A stretch of 32,412 bases of DNA. Origin: an uncultured Caulobacter sp. GTDB taxonomy: Bacteria > Pseudomonadota > Alphaproteobacteria > Caulobacterales > Caulobacteraceae. The position numbers were made by a program, and so were the translations under genes. The notes under the pieces were generated by a model that made no database searches, was not told the origin of the DNA, and saw only the letters and a program-made list of their open reading frames with translations. The DNA lies in contig NZ_CALCDX010000247.1 of NCBI RefSeq assembly GCF_937900395.1, forward strand, positions 1 through 32,412. The letters run 5' to 3'. This document shows positions 1-8,011 of this stretch, piece by piece (the stretch's first letter is position 1; the number at the start of each line of letters is the position of its first letter).

Positions 1-545
1 ACCAGGTGATCATGATCCGGCTGACCGCTGATCGTCAGGGGAGTATTTCATTTACAGCGAATCTCCGGGGTGAACGTAACCAGGCCCATTCCAATTATGC
101 CACCGATTATTTCCGGATGGATCCGTATGGAACCGATGGCTTGATCCTTACCGGTAAGTCGGCCGACTATATGGGTGTGGAAGGAAAGCTCCGCTACGAA
201 GCGAGGCTCAAAGCCGTTGCCGAAGGCGGTACGGTAATTACAAACGATGTTGACCTGCTCGTGGAGAATGCCGACGCGGTTACCCTCTACATAGCCGCTG
301 CCACCAACTTCGTCAACTATAAAGATGTAAGCGCCGATCCGCACCAGCGGGTGAATGATTATCTGAAGAAGATCGAAAACAAATCCTTCGCTTCGATCCG
401 GGATGCCGCCGTGGCCGATCACAAAAATTATTTCAGCCGGGTAGATATAAAATTACCGGTGACCGCTAATTCTTATTTACCTGTCACGGAACGGGTGAAG
501 AAGATTCAAACAGAACCCGATCCTTCGTTATCGGCCCTCAGCTAC
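1..545. other. Segment of atypical base composition
   Basis: By hand count, 31 of 60 bases are G or C at 1-60 and only 20 of 60 at 421-480, against 40 of 60 at 541-600, with high GC from then on. Codons such as tta, ata, aat and aaa are frequent before about 540 and nearly absent afterwards. The protein frame continues unbroken across the change, which falls at the start of the most conserved block of the GH95 family. Confidence 0.75.
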
Positions 546-1847
546 CAGTTCGGCCGCTACCTGATGATCGGCTCATCGAGGCCCGGCACACAGCCCGCCA
601 ACCTGCAGGGCATCTGGAACGACCTGATGGATCCGCCGTGGGAGAGCAAGTACACGGTCAACATCAATACCGAGATGAACTACTGGCCGGCCGAGCCGAC
701 CAATCTTCCGGAGATGGTCGAACCGCTGGTCGCCCTGGTGCGGGATCTCTCGGAAACCGGCGCGCGGACCGCCAAGGCGATGTACGGCGCGCGAGGCTGG
801 GTCGCGCACCACAATACCGACCTTTGGCGGGCGACCGCGCCGGTCGACGGCGCGCCGTGGGGCGTCTGGCCAACGGGCGGCGCGTGGCTCTGCAAGCACC
901 TTTGGGACCACTACGACTATGGTCGCGACCGCGCCTATCTGGCGCGGGTCTATCCCCTGATGAAGGGCTCGGCGCGGTTCTTCCTCGACACCCTGGTGGT
1001 CGATCCGAAGTTCGGCGTGCTGGTCACCAATCCCTCGCTCTCGCCCGAGAACGACCACGGCCACGGCGCCTCGATCGTCGCCGGTCCGACCATGGACCAG
1101 GCGATCATTCGCGACCTCTTCGACAACTGCCTGAAGGCCGAGGCGGTGCTGGGCGCCGACCCGGCCTTCGTCGCTGAGCTCAAGACGGCGCGCGACAAGC
1201 TGGCGCCCTACAAGATCGGCAAGGACGGCCAGCTGCAGGAGTGGCAGGAGGATTGGGACGCCGACGCGCCCGACATCCATCACCGGCATGTCTCGCACCT
1301 CTACGGCCTGTTCCCCTCGGACCAGATCGCGATCGACACGACGCCGAAGCTGGCCGCCGCCGCCAAGCAGACGCTGGTGACGCGCGGCGATCTCTCAACC
1401 GGCTGGGCGATCGCCTGGCGGCTGAACCTTTGGGCGCGGCTGGGCGAGGGCGACCACGCCCACGGCATCCTACGCCTGCTGCTGGGACCCGAGCGCACCT
1501 ATCCGAACATGTTCGACGCCCATCCGCCGTTCCAGATCGACGGCAATTTCGGCGGGGTGTCGGGCATGACCGAGATGATCCTGCAGAGCCGCAACGATCG
1601 CATCTACCTGCTGCCCGCTCTGCCGTCAGCCTGGCCCACCGGCCACCTCAAGGGACTGAGGGCGCGAGGCGCGGTCGGCGTCGATGTCAGCTGGAGCGGC
1701 GGTAAGCTGGCCGAGGCGGTGCTGACGGCCAAGGCAGACGGGCGTCATGCGGTCGTGCTCGGCGCCTCGAGCCTGAACGTAGACCTCCGCAAGGGCCAGT
1801 CGGCGCGTCTGGTCCTTCGCGACGGCGTTCTGACGCGGGTCGCTTAA
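3..1847 (+). CDS. GH95 alpha-L-fucosidase, 5'-truncated by the window edge
   Basis: The product is a glycoside hydrolase family 95 enzyme, which releases alpha-1,2-linked L-fucose (some members act on L-galactose) by inversion. The reading frame is open from the window edge and the visible 613 residues begin inside the N-terminal beta-sandwich, so the true start lies upstream; the GTG at 6 is only the first start-like codon. Family hallmarks are present: the FGRYLMIGSSRPGTQPANLQ block, an N-x-N pair (Asn219 and Asn221 from that GTG) followed by EMNYWPAE, SPEN with Glu348, and QIDGNFGG with Asp512. These match the Asn/Asn, general-acid Glu and Asp of characterised bifidobacterial GH95. The first ~540 bases have lower GC and different codon choice from the rest (see findings), so the protein may be a mosaic. 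Substrate specificity is not determined. Confidence 0.9.
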   Translation, partial: QVIMIRLTADRQGSISFTANLRGERNQAHSNYATDYFRMDPYGTDGLILTGKSADYMGVEGKLRYEARLKAVAEGGTVITNDVDLLVENADAVTLYIAAATNFVNYKDVSADPHQRVNDYLKKIENKSFASIRDAAVADHKNYFSRVDIKLPVTANSYLPVTERVKKIQTEPDPSLSALSYQFGRYLMIGSSRPGTQPANLQGIWNDLMDPPWESKYTVNINTEMNYWPAEPTNLPEMVEPLVALVRDLSETGARTAKAMYGARGWVAHHNTDLWRATAPVDGAPWGVWPTGGAWLCKHLWDHYDYGRDRAYLARVYPLMKGSARFFLDTLVVDPKFGVLVTNPSLSPENDHGHGASIVAGPTMDQAIIRDLFDNCLKAEAVLGADPAFVAELKTARDKLAPYKIGKDGQLQEWQEDWDADAPDIHHRHVSHLYGLFPSDQIAIDTTPKLAAAAKQTLVTRGDLSTGWAIAWRLNLWARLGEGDHAHGILRLLLGPERTYPNMFDAHPPFQIDGNFGGVSGMTEMILQSRNDRIYLLPALPSAWPTGHLKGLRARGAVGVDVSWSGGKLAEAVLTAKADGRHAVVLGASSLNVDLRKGQSARLVLRDGVLTRVA

Positions 1848-1895
1848 CCTTCGCACGGATGGCGCGATGGCCGACTTTTGGCTAAGACCCGCGCC

Positions 1896-3536
1896 ATGCT
1901 GCGTATTTCGGAACTGAAGCTGCCGCTGGGTCATCCGCCGGAGACCATGGCGCCCGCCATCGTCGACCGCCTGGGAATCTCGGCCGACGATCTGGTGAGC
2001 TTCGAGGTCGCCCGCCGCGCCAACGACGCGCGCCGGAAGTCGGCGATCCTGATGGTCTATTCGGTCGACGTCGTGCTGCGCGACGAAGCGGCCGTCCTGC
2101 GCCGCTTCGAAGGCGACCACCATGTCCGGGTTACGCCGGACACCAGCTACAAGTTCGTGGCCAAGGCGCCCGAGGGCTTCGAGGGGCCGCGTCCCGTGGT
2201 CATCGGCGCCGGACCCTGCGGCCTGTTCGCCGGTCTGATCCTGGCCCAGATGGGGCTGAAGCCGATCATCGTCGACCGCGGCAAGGTCGTGCGCGAGCGG
2301 ACCAAGGACACCTGGGGCCTGTGGCGGCGCAGCGAGCTGAACCCGGAGTCCAACGTCCAGTTCGGCGAGGGCGGGGCGGGGACCTTCTCGGACGGCAAGC
2401 TCTACAGCCAGATCAAGGATCCGCGCTTCCTGGGGCGCAAGGTGCTGACGGAATTCGTGAAGGCCGGCGCGCCCGAGGAGATCCTGACCGAGGCGCATCC
2501 GCATATCGGCACGTTCCGCCTGGTGCACATGGTCGAGAACATGCGCGCCCTGATCGAGAGCCTGGGTGGCGAGTACCGCTGGCAACACCGGGTCGAGGAC
2601 TTCGACATCGAGGTCGGCGAAGACGGCGCGCGGCGGATCAAGGGGCTGCACATCGCCGGTCACGGCTACCTGCCGGCGCGCCACGTGGTCATGGCCCTGG
2701 GCCACAGCTCGCGCGACACCTTCCAGGTGCTGTACGACCGCGGCGTCCACATCGAGGCCAAGCCGTTCTCGATCGGCGTCCGGATCGAGCACCCGCAGTC
2801 GTGGATCGACCGCGCGCGCTTTGGCGACTGCGCCGGCCATAAAGACCTCGGCGCGGCGGCCTACGCCATCTCGCACCACGCCAAGAACGGGCGGACGGTC
2901 TACAGCTTCTGCATGTGTCCGGGCGGCACGGTCGTGGCGGCGACGTCCGAGCCTGGGCGCGTCGTGACCAATGGCATGAGCCAATATTCCCGCAACGAGC
3001 GGAACGCCAATTCCGGCTTCGTCGTCGATATCAATCCCGAGCAGGACTATCCGGGCCACCCGCTGGCCGGGGTCGAGTTCCAACGCAAGTGGGAGAGCCT
3101 GGCGTTCGAGGCCGGCGGCGGGACCTACAAGGCGCCGGGACAATTGGTTGGCGACTTCCTTGCCGGCCGTCCCTCGACCGAACTCGGCGCGGTGATCCCG
3201 TCTTACAAGCCGGGCGTCCACCTGACGGATCTGGCCCAGTGCCTGCCGCCGTTCGCCATCGAGGCCATGCGGGAGGCGCTGCCAGTCTTCGGTCGTCAGA
3301 TCCCCGGCTACGACCATCCGGACGTGGTGCTGACCGGCGTCGAGACCCGGACGTCCTCGCCCGTGCGGATCACGCGGGGCAAGGACTTCCAAAGCCTGAA
3401 CACCGCCGGCCTCTATCCCGCCGGCGAGGGCGCGGGCTATGCCGGCGGCATCCTGTCGGCGGCGGTCGACGGCATCAAGGTCGCCGAAGCCGTGGCGGCG
3501 CAGTATGTGGCCGAGGGCTTGATCCAGGCGTCTTAG
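1896..3536 (+). CDS. FAD-dependent dehydrogenase, COG2509 family
   Basis: This is a 546-residue flavoprotein of the poorly characterised COG2509 family. An N-terminal domain (about 1-95) precedes an FAD-binding Rossmann motif, GAGPCGLFAG from residue 104, and the family stretch EGGAGTFSDGKLYSQ near 158-172. The C-terminal region has a second flavin-contact segment (YPAGEGAGYAGG) typical of this family. I chose ATG at 1896 because MLRISELKLPLGH matches the usual start of the family; an in-frame TTG at 1878 would add six residues but has no better ribosome binding site. No substrate is known. The gene lies 48 bases after the fucosidase stop and faces the Old Yellow Enzyme gene across a large inverted repeat. 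Confidence 0.9.
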   Translation: MLRISELKLPLGHPPETMAPAIVDRLGISADDLVSFEVARRANDARRKSAILMVYSVDVVLRDEAAVLRRFEGDHHVRVTPDTSYKFVAKAPEGFEGPRPVVIGAGPCGLFAGLILAQMGLKPIIVDRGKVVRERTKDTWGLWRRSELNPESNVQFGEGGAGTFSDGKLYSQIKDPRFLGRKVLTEFVKAGAPEEILTEAHPHIGTFRLVHMVENMRALIESLGGEYRWQHRVEDFDIEVGEDGARRIKGLHIAGHGYLPARHVVMALGHSSRDTFQVLYDRGVHIEAKPFSIGVRIEHPQSWIDRARFGDCAGHKDLGAAAYAISHHAKNGRTVYSFCMCPGGTVVAATSEPGRVVTNGMSQYSRNERNANSGFVVDINPEQDYPGHPLAGVEFQRKWESLAFEAGGGTYKAPGQLVGDFLAGRPSTELGAVIPSYKPGVHLTDLAQCLPPFAIEAMREALPVFGRQIPGYDHPDVVLTGVETRTSSPVRITRGKDFQSLNTAGLYPAGEGAGYAGGILSAAVDGIKVAEAVAAQYVAEGLIQAS

Positions 3537-3547
3537 AGACCTGTCGC

Positions 3548-3676
3548 AAAACCCTTGTCATCCCGGCCGCAGCGCGGAGCGCGGAGAGCCGGGACCCAGG
3601 GTCGGTGCGCACAGCGCTCTTGCAACTCCTGGGTCCCGGATAGCCTCTGCGAGGCTTCCGGGATGACGAGAGTTTT
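3548..3676. repeat. REP-like imperfect inverted repeat between convergent genes
   Basis: The arms at about 3548-3600 and 3628-3676 are imperfect reverse complements. Shared blocks are gtcatcccgg at the outer part, ccgggacccagg at the inner part, and aaaac/gtttt at the tips, around a 27-base centre. The element fills the gap between two genes that end towards each other, so a transcript from either side could fold into a long hairpin and act as a bidirectional terminator. Its gtcatcccgg ends resemble dispersed palindromic repeats common in alphaproteobacteria. Only one copy is present in this window. Confidence 0.75.
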
Positions 3677-3689
3677 ATGCTTGGAAGGT

Positions 3690-4766
3690 TTAAGCCGGCT
3701 CGCCGACCTGAGCCAGCGTCGGATAGTCGGTATAGCCGCGCGGCCCGTTCTCGAAGCCGTAGAAGGTGGTCGGATCCGGCGTGTTCAGCGGCGCGCCGGT
3801 CTTGAGACGCTCCACCAGGTCCGGATTGGCGATATAGGCCTTGCCGAAGGCGATGGCGTCGGCCTTGCCAGCTTCGATCGCGGCGTTGGCGCTGGCCAGA
3901 TCGAACTTTTCGTTGGCGATATAGACCCCGCCAAAGGCCTTCTTCAGGTCCGGACCCAGGCTGTCTGCGGCTTCGTACTCGCGGGCCGAGACGAAGCCGA
4001 TCTTGCGCTCACCCAGGACCTTAGCGACATAGCCGAAGGTCGCGGCGAGGTTGCTGTCGCCCATCGAGTGGCTGTCGGCGCGCGGCGCCAGGTGCACGCC
4101 CACGCGGTCCGCGCCCCATACCGAGATCGCCGCGTCGGTGGCTTCCAGCAGCAGGCGTGCGCGGTTCTCAATCGAGCCGCCGTATTGGTCGGTGCGCTGG
4201 TTGCTACCGTCCTGCAGGAATTGGTCGAGCAGGTAGCCGTTGGCGCCGTGCAGCTGCACGCCATCGAAGCCGGCCGCCTGGGCGTTCTCGGCGCCTTGGC
4301 GGAAGGCCTCGACCACGCCGGCGACTTCCTCGGTCGAGAGGGCGCGCGGGGTGGGGTAGTCGCGTTGCGGGCGCAGCAGGCTGACATGGCCCTTGGCGGC
4401 GATGGCGCTGGGCGCGACCGGCAGCTCGCCGTTCAGGAGCTCGGGATCGGAGATGCGGCCGACGTGCCAGATTTGCATGAAGATGCGGCCGCCCTTGTCG
4501 TGCACGGCCTTGGCGACCTGCTTCCAGCCTTCGGTCTGCTCTTTCGACCAGATGCCCGGGACGCCGGCGTAGCCGACGCCTTGGGGCGACACGGGGACGC
4601 CTTCGCTGATCAGCAGGCCGGCCGAGGCGCGCTGGGCGTAGTATTCGGCCATCAGGGCGTTGGGGATGTGGGTCGGACCGGCGCGCAGCCGGGTCAGCGG
4701 CGCCATGACGACGCGATTGGGCAGGTTGAGGTCGCCGACGCGCAGCGGATCGAACAGATTGGGCAT
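3690..4766 (-). CDS. Old Yellow Enzyme family alkene reductase (NemA-like)
   Basis: This is a 358-residue FMN-dependent ene-reductase of the Old Yellow Enzyme family, which reduces activated C=C bonds (enals, maleimides, nitro compounds) with NAD(P)H. The TIM-barrel landmarks are MAPLTRLRA (Thr25, near the FMN) and HGANGYLLDQF (His173, Asn176, Tyr178), the usual substrate-binding His/Asn and proton-donor Tyr, with the phosphate-binding AFGKAYIANPDL near the C terminus. ATG at 4766 is chosen because PNLFDPLRVGDL is the usual N terminus and AAGGGA lies about 10 bases upstream; the frame is open further upstream but that part is not family-like. A strong promoter candidate with a palindromic overlap lies about 100 bases upstream (4858-4887). 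Its job is probably detoxification of electrophiles. Confidence 0.93.
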   Translation of the reverse strand: MPNLFDPLRVGDLNLPNRVVMAPLTRLRAGPTHIPNALMAEYYAQRASAGLLISEGVPVSPQGVGYAGVPGIWSKEQTEGWKQVAKAVHDKGGRIFMQIWHVGRISDPELLNGELPVAPSAIAAKGHVSLLRPQRDYPTPRALSTEEVAGVVEAFRQGAENAQAAGFDGVQLHGANGYLLDQFLQDGSNQRTDQYGGSIENRARLLLEATDAAISVWGADRVGVHLAPRADSHSMGDSNLAATFGYVAKVLGERKIGFVSAREYEAADSLGPDLKKAFGGVYIANEKFDLASANAAIEAGKADAIAFGKAYIANPDLVERLKTGAPLNTPDPTTFYGFENGPRGYTDYPTLAQVGEPA

Positions 4767-4791
4767 GCGAGACTGTCCCTTGGGGTAGGGG

Positions 4792-4810
4792 CGCCGACCC
4801 TCCGTCGGCG
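4792..4810 (-). promoter_or_regulatory. Hairpin in the leader of the Old Yellow Enzyme mRNA
   Basis: A perfect 7-bp stem, cgccgac at 4792-4798 and gtcggcg at 4804-4810, encloses five bases. In the mRNA the loop reads GGAGG, a Shine-Dalgarno-like sequence, 25 bases before the start codon. Whether it modulates translation or is incidental cannot be told from sequence. Confidence 0.35.
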
Positions 4811-4857
4811 TCTGCGTGCTATCTGGCCCCGCTTGGGCGGATCGCAACCGCAACAGG

Positions 4858-4873
4858 TTCAGATTTATCTGAA
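4858..4873. promoter_or_regulatory. Palindromic operator candidate over the -10 element
   Basis: TTCAGAT (4858-4864) and ATCTGAA (4867-4873) form a perfect 7-bp inverted repeat with a 2-base centre. It covers the predicted -10 element. Another ATCTGAAA half-site lies at 4889-4896, just beyond the -35 element. This is the layout of a repressor operator; the cognate regulator is not encoded nearby. Confidence 0.5.
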
Positions 4874-4887
4874 AGCGGAGGCGTCAA
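4862..4887 (-). promoter_or_regulatory. Sigma-73-like promoter for the Old Yellow Enzyme gene
   Basis: Reading the minus strand, TTGACGC (4887-4881) and GATAAATC (4869-4862) are separated by 11 bases. The Caulobacter housekeeping consensus as I recall it is TTGACGS, 10-14 bases, GCTANAWC; the -35 element matches fully and the -10 element at all but one defined base. Transcription would start near 4855, giving a leader of about 90 bases. Confidence 0.6.
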
Positions 4888-4898
4888 AATCTGAAAAT

Positions 4899-6281
4899 CT
4901 AAACCGGCTTCAGCTCGCCCAGCATCGTCGGGATCAGTTCCGAGACCGTAGGATGGATGTGCACCGCCCGTGAGATCACCGTGTAGGGCGCCTTGGCGTA
5001 CATCAGGTCGATCATGCCGTGGATCGCCTCATCCCCGTTCACACCCAGGATCGCCGCGCCCAGGATCTGCTTGGTCTCGGCGTCGACCACCACCTTCATG
5101 AAGCCTAGGGTCTCGCCTTTCTCGACGGCGCGGCCCACGCGCGTCATTGGGCGCTGGCCGACCAGCAGCGGACGGCCGGTGGCGCGAGCCTCGGCCTCGG
5201 TCATACCGACTCGGCCCAGCGGCGGATCGACGAATAGGCCGTAGCAGGCGATGCGGTCGCTGACCTTGCGCGGGTCATCGTCCAGCAGGTTGGCGGCGAC
5301 GATCTCGAAGTCGTTGTAGGCCGTGTGGGTGAAGGCGCCCTTGCCGTTGCAGTCGCCCATCGCCCAGATGCCTGGGACATTGGTCCGCAACTGATCGTCG
5401 ACGACGACATAGCCGCGCTTGTCGGTCTCGACTCCGGCCTTGTCGAGGGCGAGATCGTCGGTGTTCGGTCGCCGGCCGACCGCGAGCAGAACGTGCGATC
5501 CGGTGACCTGAGGCTCGCCCGCCTTGCAGGTCACGTGGACGCAGACGCCTTGGTCTTGTGGCGAGAAGCGGATGCACTCGGCGTTCAGGCGTATGGTGAT
5601 CCCTTCGGCCTCCAGGATTTCGCGGATCGCGTCAGAAATCTCGGGGTCTTCTCGTCCAATCAGGCGGGGACCCATCTCGACGATCGTCACCTGGCTGCCG
5701 AACCGGCGGAACATCTGGGCGAATTCCAACCCGATATAGCTGCCGCCCACGATCACGAGATGCTCTGGCAGCTTGTCGACCTGCATCATGCCGACATTGG
5801 TGAGGTACGGCACGTCGTCGACGCCCGGCATGTCCGGCACGTTGGCGCGGCCGCCGACGTTGAGGAAGATCTTCGGCGCTGTCAGTAGTTGGTCGCCGAC
5901 CCGGATCGTGTCGGGGCCTTCGAAGCGGGCGTGGCCCTGGATGACCGTGCAGCCCTTCATGCCGCGCAGCCAGTTCTCGACCCCGCCGCGCGCGTTCTTC
6001 ACGACGGTCTGCTGTCGCGCCCAGACCCGTTTCATGTCGACGCCGATAGGGCCTTCCAGCACAACGCCATAGTCGGCCGCGCGGCGCGCCAGATGCGCCG
6101 CATAGGCGCTGGCGACCAGGGTCTTGGTCGGCATGCAGCCGGTGTTCACGCAGGTCCCGCCGAAGTCCTTGCGCTCGATCATGGCGACGGATTGGCCAGC
6201 GGCGGTGAGGCGTCCGGCCAGAGACGGTCCAGCCTGGCCGGCGCCGATGATGATGGCGTCGAAGCGCTGCGCCGCGCTCAT
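4899..6281 (-). CDS. Class I pyridine nucleotide-disulfide oxidoreductase (mercuric-reductase-like, COG1249)
   Basis: This is a 460-residue FAD/NAD(P)H flavoenzyme. It has an N-terminal FAD motif (GAGQAG, 13-18), a redox-active pair Cys44-VNTG-Cys49, a second nucleotide-binding motif (VIVGGSYIGLEFA), and the C-terminal dimerisation segment HIHPTVSELIP that supplies the active-site His. It lacks the N-terminal metal-binding domain and the C-terminal Cys-Cys of true mercuric reductase, and has no lipoamide context, so the substrate is unknown; annotations as mercuric reductase should be doubted. Its ATG at 6281 overlaps the stop of the DUF4126 gene as ATGA, implying translational coupling. The stop lies just upstream of the promoter of the Old Yellow Enzyme gene. 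Confidence 0.9.
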   Translation of the reverse strand: MSAAQRFDAIIIGAGQAGPSLAGRLTAAGQSVAMIERKDFGGTCVNTGCMPTKTLVASAYAAHLARRAADYGVVLEGPIGVDMKRVWARQQTVVKNARGGVENWLRGMKGCTVIQGHARFEGPDTIRVGDQLLTAPKIFLNVGGRANVPDMPGVDDVPYLTNVGMMQVDKLPEHLVIVGGSYIGLEFAQMFRRFGSQVTIVEMGPRLIGREDPEISDAIREILEAEGITIRLNAECIRFSPQDQGVCVHVTCKAGEPQVTGSHVLLAVGRRPNTDDLALDKAGVETDKRGYVVVDDQLRTNVPGIWAMGDCNGKGAFTHTAYNDFEIVAANLLDDDPRKVSDRIACYGLFVDPPLGRVGMTEAEARATGRPLLVGQRPMTRVGRAVEKGETLGFMKVVVDAETKQILGAAILGVNGDEAIHGMIDLMYAKAPYTVISRAVHIHPTVSELIPTMLGELKPV

Positions 6282-6742
6282 CGGGCCAGCGCCACGATCG
6301 CTAGCGCGCCGCCGATGGCGATCGCGTCTTCGATCAACGCCGCCGGCCGGTCCTGACCGAACCGGGCGGCCAGGCGACCGCGAACCTCGGCGCCGCCCAG
6401 CGTGCCGATCACCGCGCCGACCGCGCCGATGGCCGCGCCGCGTAACCAGTGGCCGCTCGGCATCATCAGAGCGGCGCCGCTGAAAGCGCCCGTGGCGACG
6501 CGGGTCGCGAACTGCAGGGGAACCTTGCGGCTCGGCGTTTGGGGCAGCTGATCGCCGACCAGTTCCAGCGCCGCCAAGGCGGTGAGTACAAGGACGGGGA
6601 CGAGACCGCCCAGCCACGCCAGCGGCCAGCCTGCAAGGGGCAGCCAGCCCAGCCGAGCGGCCCAGGCGACCGCGGCCGGCGCCGTCATCGCCCGCAGGCC
6701 GGCTACAACCCCGATCAGCAGGGCGAAGAGATAGAGCGCCAT
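6278..6742 (-). CDS. DUF4126 family membrane protein
   Basis: A 154-residue protein, mostly hydrophobic, with about four predicted membrane segments: residues 1-16, 39-62, a glycine-rich region around 96-117, and a C-terminal helix. The conserved features GLRAMTAPAAVAWA near the N terminus and the Gly/Ala-rich core fit the DUF4126 family. No biochemical role is established. The start has GGGGGA about 7 bases upstream. The gene is first in a two-gene unit with the flavoprotein, overlapping it by four bases, so the pair is probably made together and the membrane protein may recruit or assist the flavoenzyme; that is inference. Confidence 0.8.
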   Translation of the reverse strand: MALYLFALLIGVVAGLRAMTAPAAVAWAARLGWLPLAGWPLAWLGGLVPVLVLTALAALELVGDQLPQTPSRKVPLQFATRVATGAFSGAALMMPSGHWLRGAAIGAVGAVIGTLGGAEVRGRLAARFGQDRPAALIEDAIAIGGALAIVALAR

Positions 6743-6843
6743 GGACAGTCCCCCAATTTCGCGCGCGACACTCGCGCTACGACATCACAGGCGAGACAGC
6801 GATTATTGCAAGTTCTGATCGTGGCGGCTGTTTCGCGGCGACG

Positions 6844-7995
6844 TTAGGCGTTCAAGGCCCCGAATGCCTGGGCCAGGTCGGCCTTCAGGTCTTCGACGCT
6901 CTCCAAACCCACATGGAAGCGCAACAGCGGCCCTTCCAGGTTTACCGGAATGGAGCGGAACGTCAGCTGCGGGTCGCAGTGCAGGGCGAGACTTTCGTAG
7001 CCGCCCCACGAGAAGCCCAGGCCGAACAGCTTCAGGCTGTCGAGGAAGACCTTGGCCGTGCTTTGAGCGCAAGGCTTCAGCACCACGCCGAACAGGCCGC
7101 AGGCGCCGGTGAAGTCGCGCTTCCAGATCGCATGGCCGGGATCGTCGGGCAGGGCCGGGTGCAGGACCCGCGACACCTCGGGCCGCGACTGCAGCCAGCG
7201 CGCGATGGCGAGGCCGTTCTCCTGATGGCGCGGCAGGCGCGTGGCCAGGGTCCGCAGGCCGCGCAGCATGGTGTAGGCGTCGTCTGGCGACACGGACCAG
7301 CCGATGTCCCACATGGCCTCGCCCAGCAGCGCCGCGACCGCTTTGTCCGAGGTCGCCACCGAACCCATGAAGCAGTCGGAGTGCCCGCCGACATATTTGG
7401 TCAGGGCCTGGACGCTGAGGGTCACGCCATGGGCCAGCGGTTTGAAGTAGAAGCCCGCCGCCCAGGTGTTGTCGATCAGGGTCATGATCCCGCGCGCGTT
7501 CGCCGCCTGGGCGATGGCGGGGATGTCCTGCATTTCGAAGGTCAGGGAGCCTGGAGCCTCCAGCACAATCAGGCGCGTGCGGGGCGTGGTCAGGGCCATC
7601 AGGGCGTCGGCGCCCAGGGCCGGGTCGTAGTAGGTCGTGGTCACGCCGAAGCGGGCCAGCAGGCGGTCGCAGAAGCGGCGGGTCGGCTTGTAGGCGCTGT
7701 CGACGACCAGGACCTCGTCGCCGGCCTTCAGCACGGCCAGCAGGGCGCCGGTGATGGCGGCCAGGCCGGACGGGTAGAGCGTGACATCCTCCGCGCCTTC
7801 CAGGTCTGCGAGGGCGGCCTGCAGAGCGCTGGGGGTCGCCAGGCCCGTGATGCCGTAGGTCAGCTGGGCGTCGTCGTATAGCGAGGCCGCGTCGCGCAGC
7901 AGCACGGTCGACCCCCGCTGGATCGGCGGATTGACCGTCTTGGCCAGGGTATGATTGGCCAGGCCCGTGCGGATCAGGCGGGTTTCTTCGTCCAT
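6844..7995 (-). CDS. metC: Cystathionine beta-lyase
   Basis: This is a 383-residue PLP enzyme of the Cys/Met metabolism family. It would cleave cystathionine to homocysteine, pyruvate and ammonia in methionine synthesis and may also act on cystine. The PLP lysine is Lys200 in ALTKYVGGHSD, with the cofactor-ring aspartate Asp175 in LIDNTW and a YGITGLATPS segment (47-56) replacing the more usual YGRxGTPT. The C-terminal FGLGFSWGGYESL and the conserved Arg in LLRFHVGLE fit beta-lyases rather than gamma-synthases. It is last in the minus-strand cluster, 16 bases after sseA. The assignment is by motif; gamma-lyase activity cannot be excluded. Confidence 0.9.
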   Translation of the reverse strand: MDEETRLIRTGLANHTLAKTVNPPIQRGSTVLLRDAASLYDDAQLTYGITGLATPSALQAALADLEGAEDVTLYPSGLAAITGALLAVLKAGDEVLVVDSAYKPTRRFCDRLLARFGVTTTYYDPALGADALMALTTPRTRLIVLEAPGSLTFEMQDIPAIAQAANARGIMTLIDNTWAAGFYFKPLAHGVTLSVQALTKYVGGHSDCFMGSVATSDKAVAALLGEAMWDIGWSVSPDDAYTMLRGLRTLATRLPRHQENGLAIARWLQSRPEVSRVLHPALPDDPGHAIWKRDFTGACGLFGVVLKPCAQSTAKVFLDSLKLFGLGFSWGGYESLALHCDPQLTFRSIPVNLEGPLLRFHVGLESVEDLKADLAQAFGALNA

Positions 7996-8011
7996 CGGGA
8001 TACTCTTGAGG

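Noticed and set aside
1626..3392. 588-codon open frame on the minus strand
   Set aside because: Antisense to the COG2509 gene and the end of the fucosidase, with no recognisable domain.
4767..4853. Longer start for the Old Yellow Enzyme (TTG 4853)
   Set aside because: It would lie at the predicted transcription start, and the extra residues are not family-like; ATG 4766 has a ribosome binding site and the right N terminus.
4899..6281. Calling the flavoprotein mercuric reductase
   Set aside because: No N-terminal metal-binding domain, no C-terminal Cys-Cys and no mer genes nearby.
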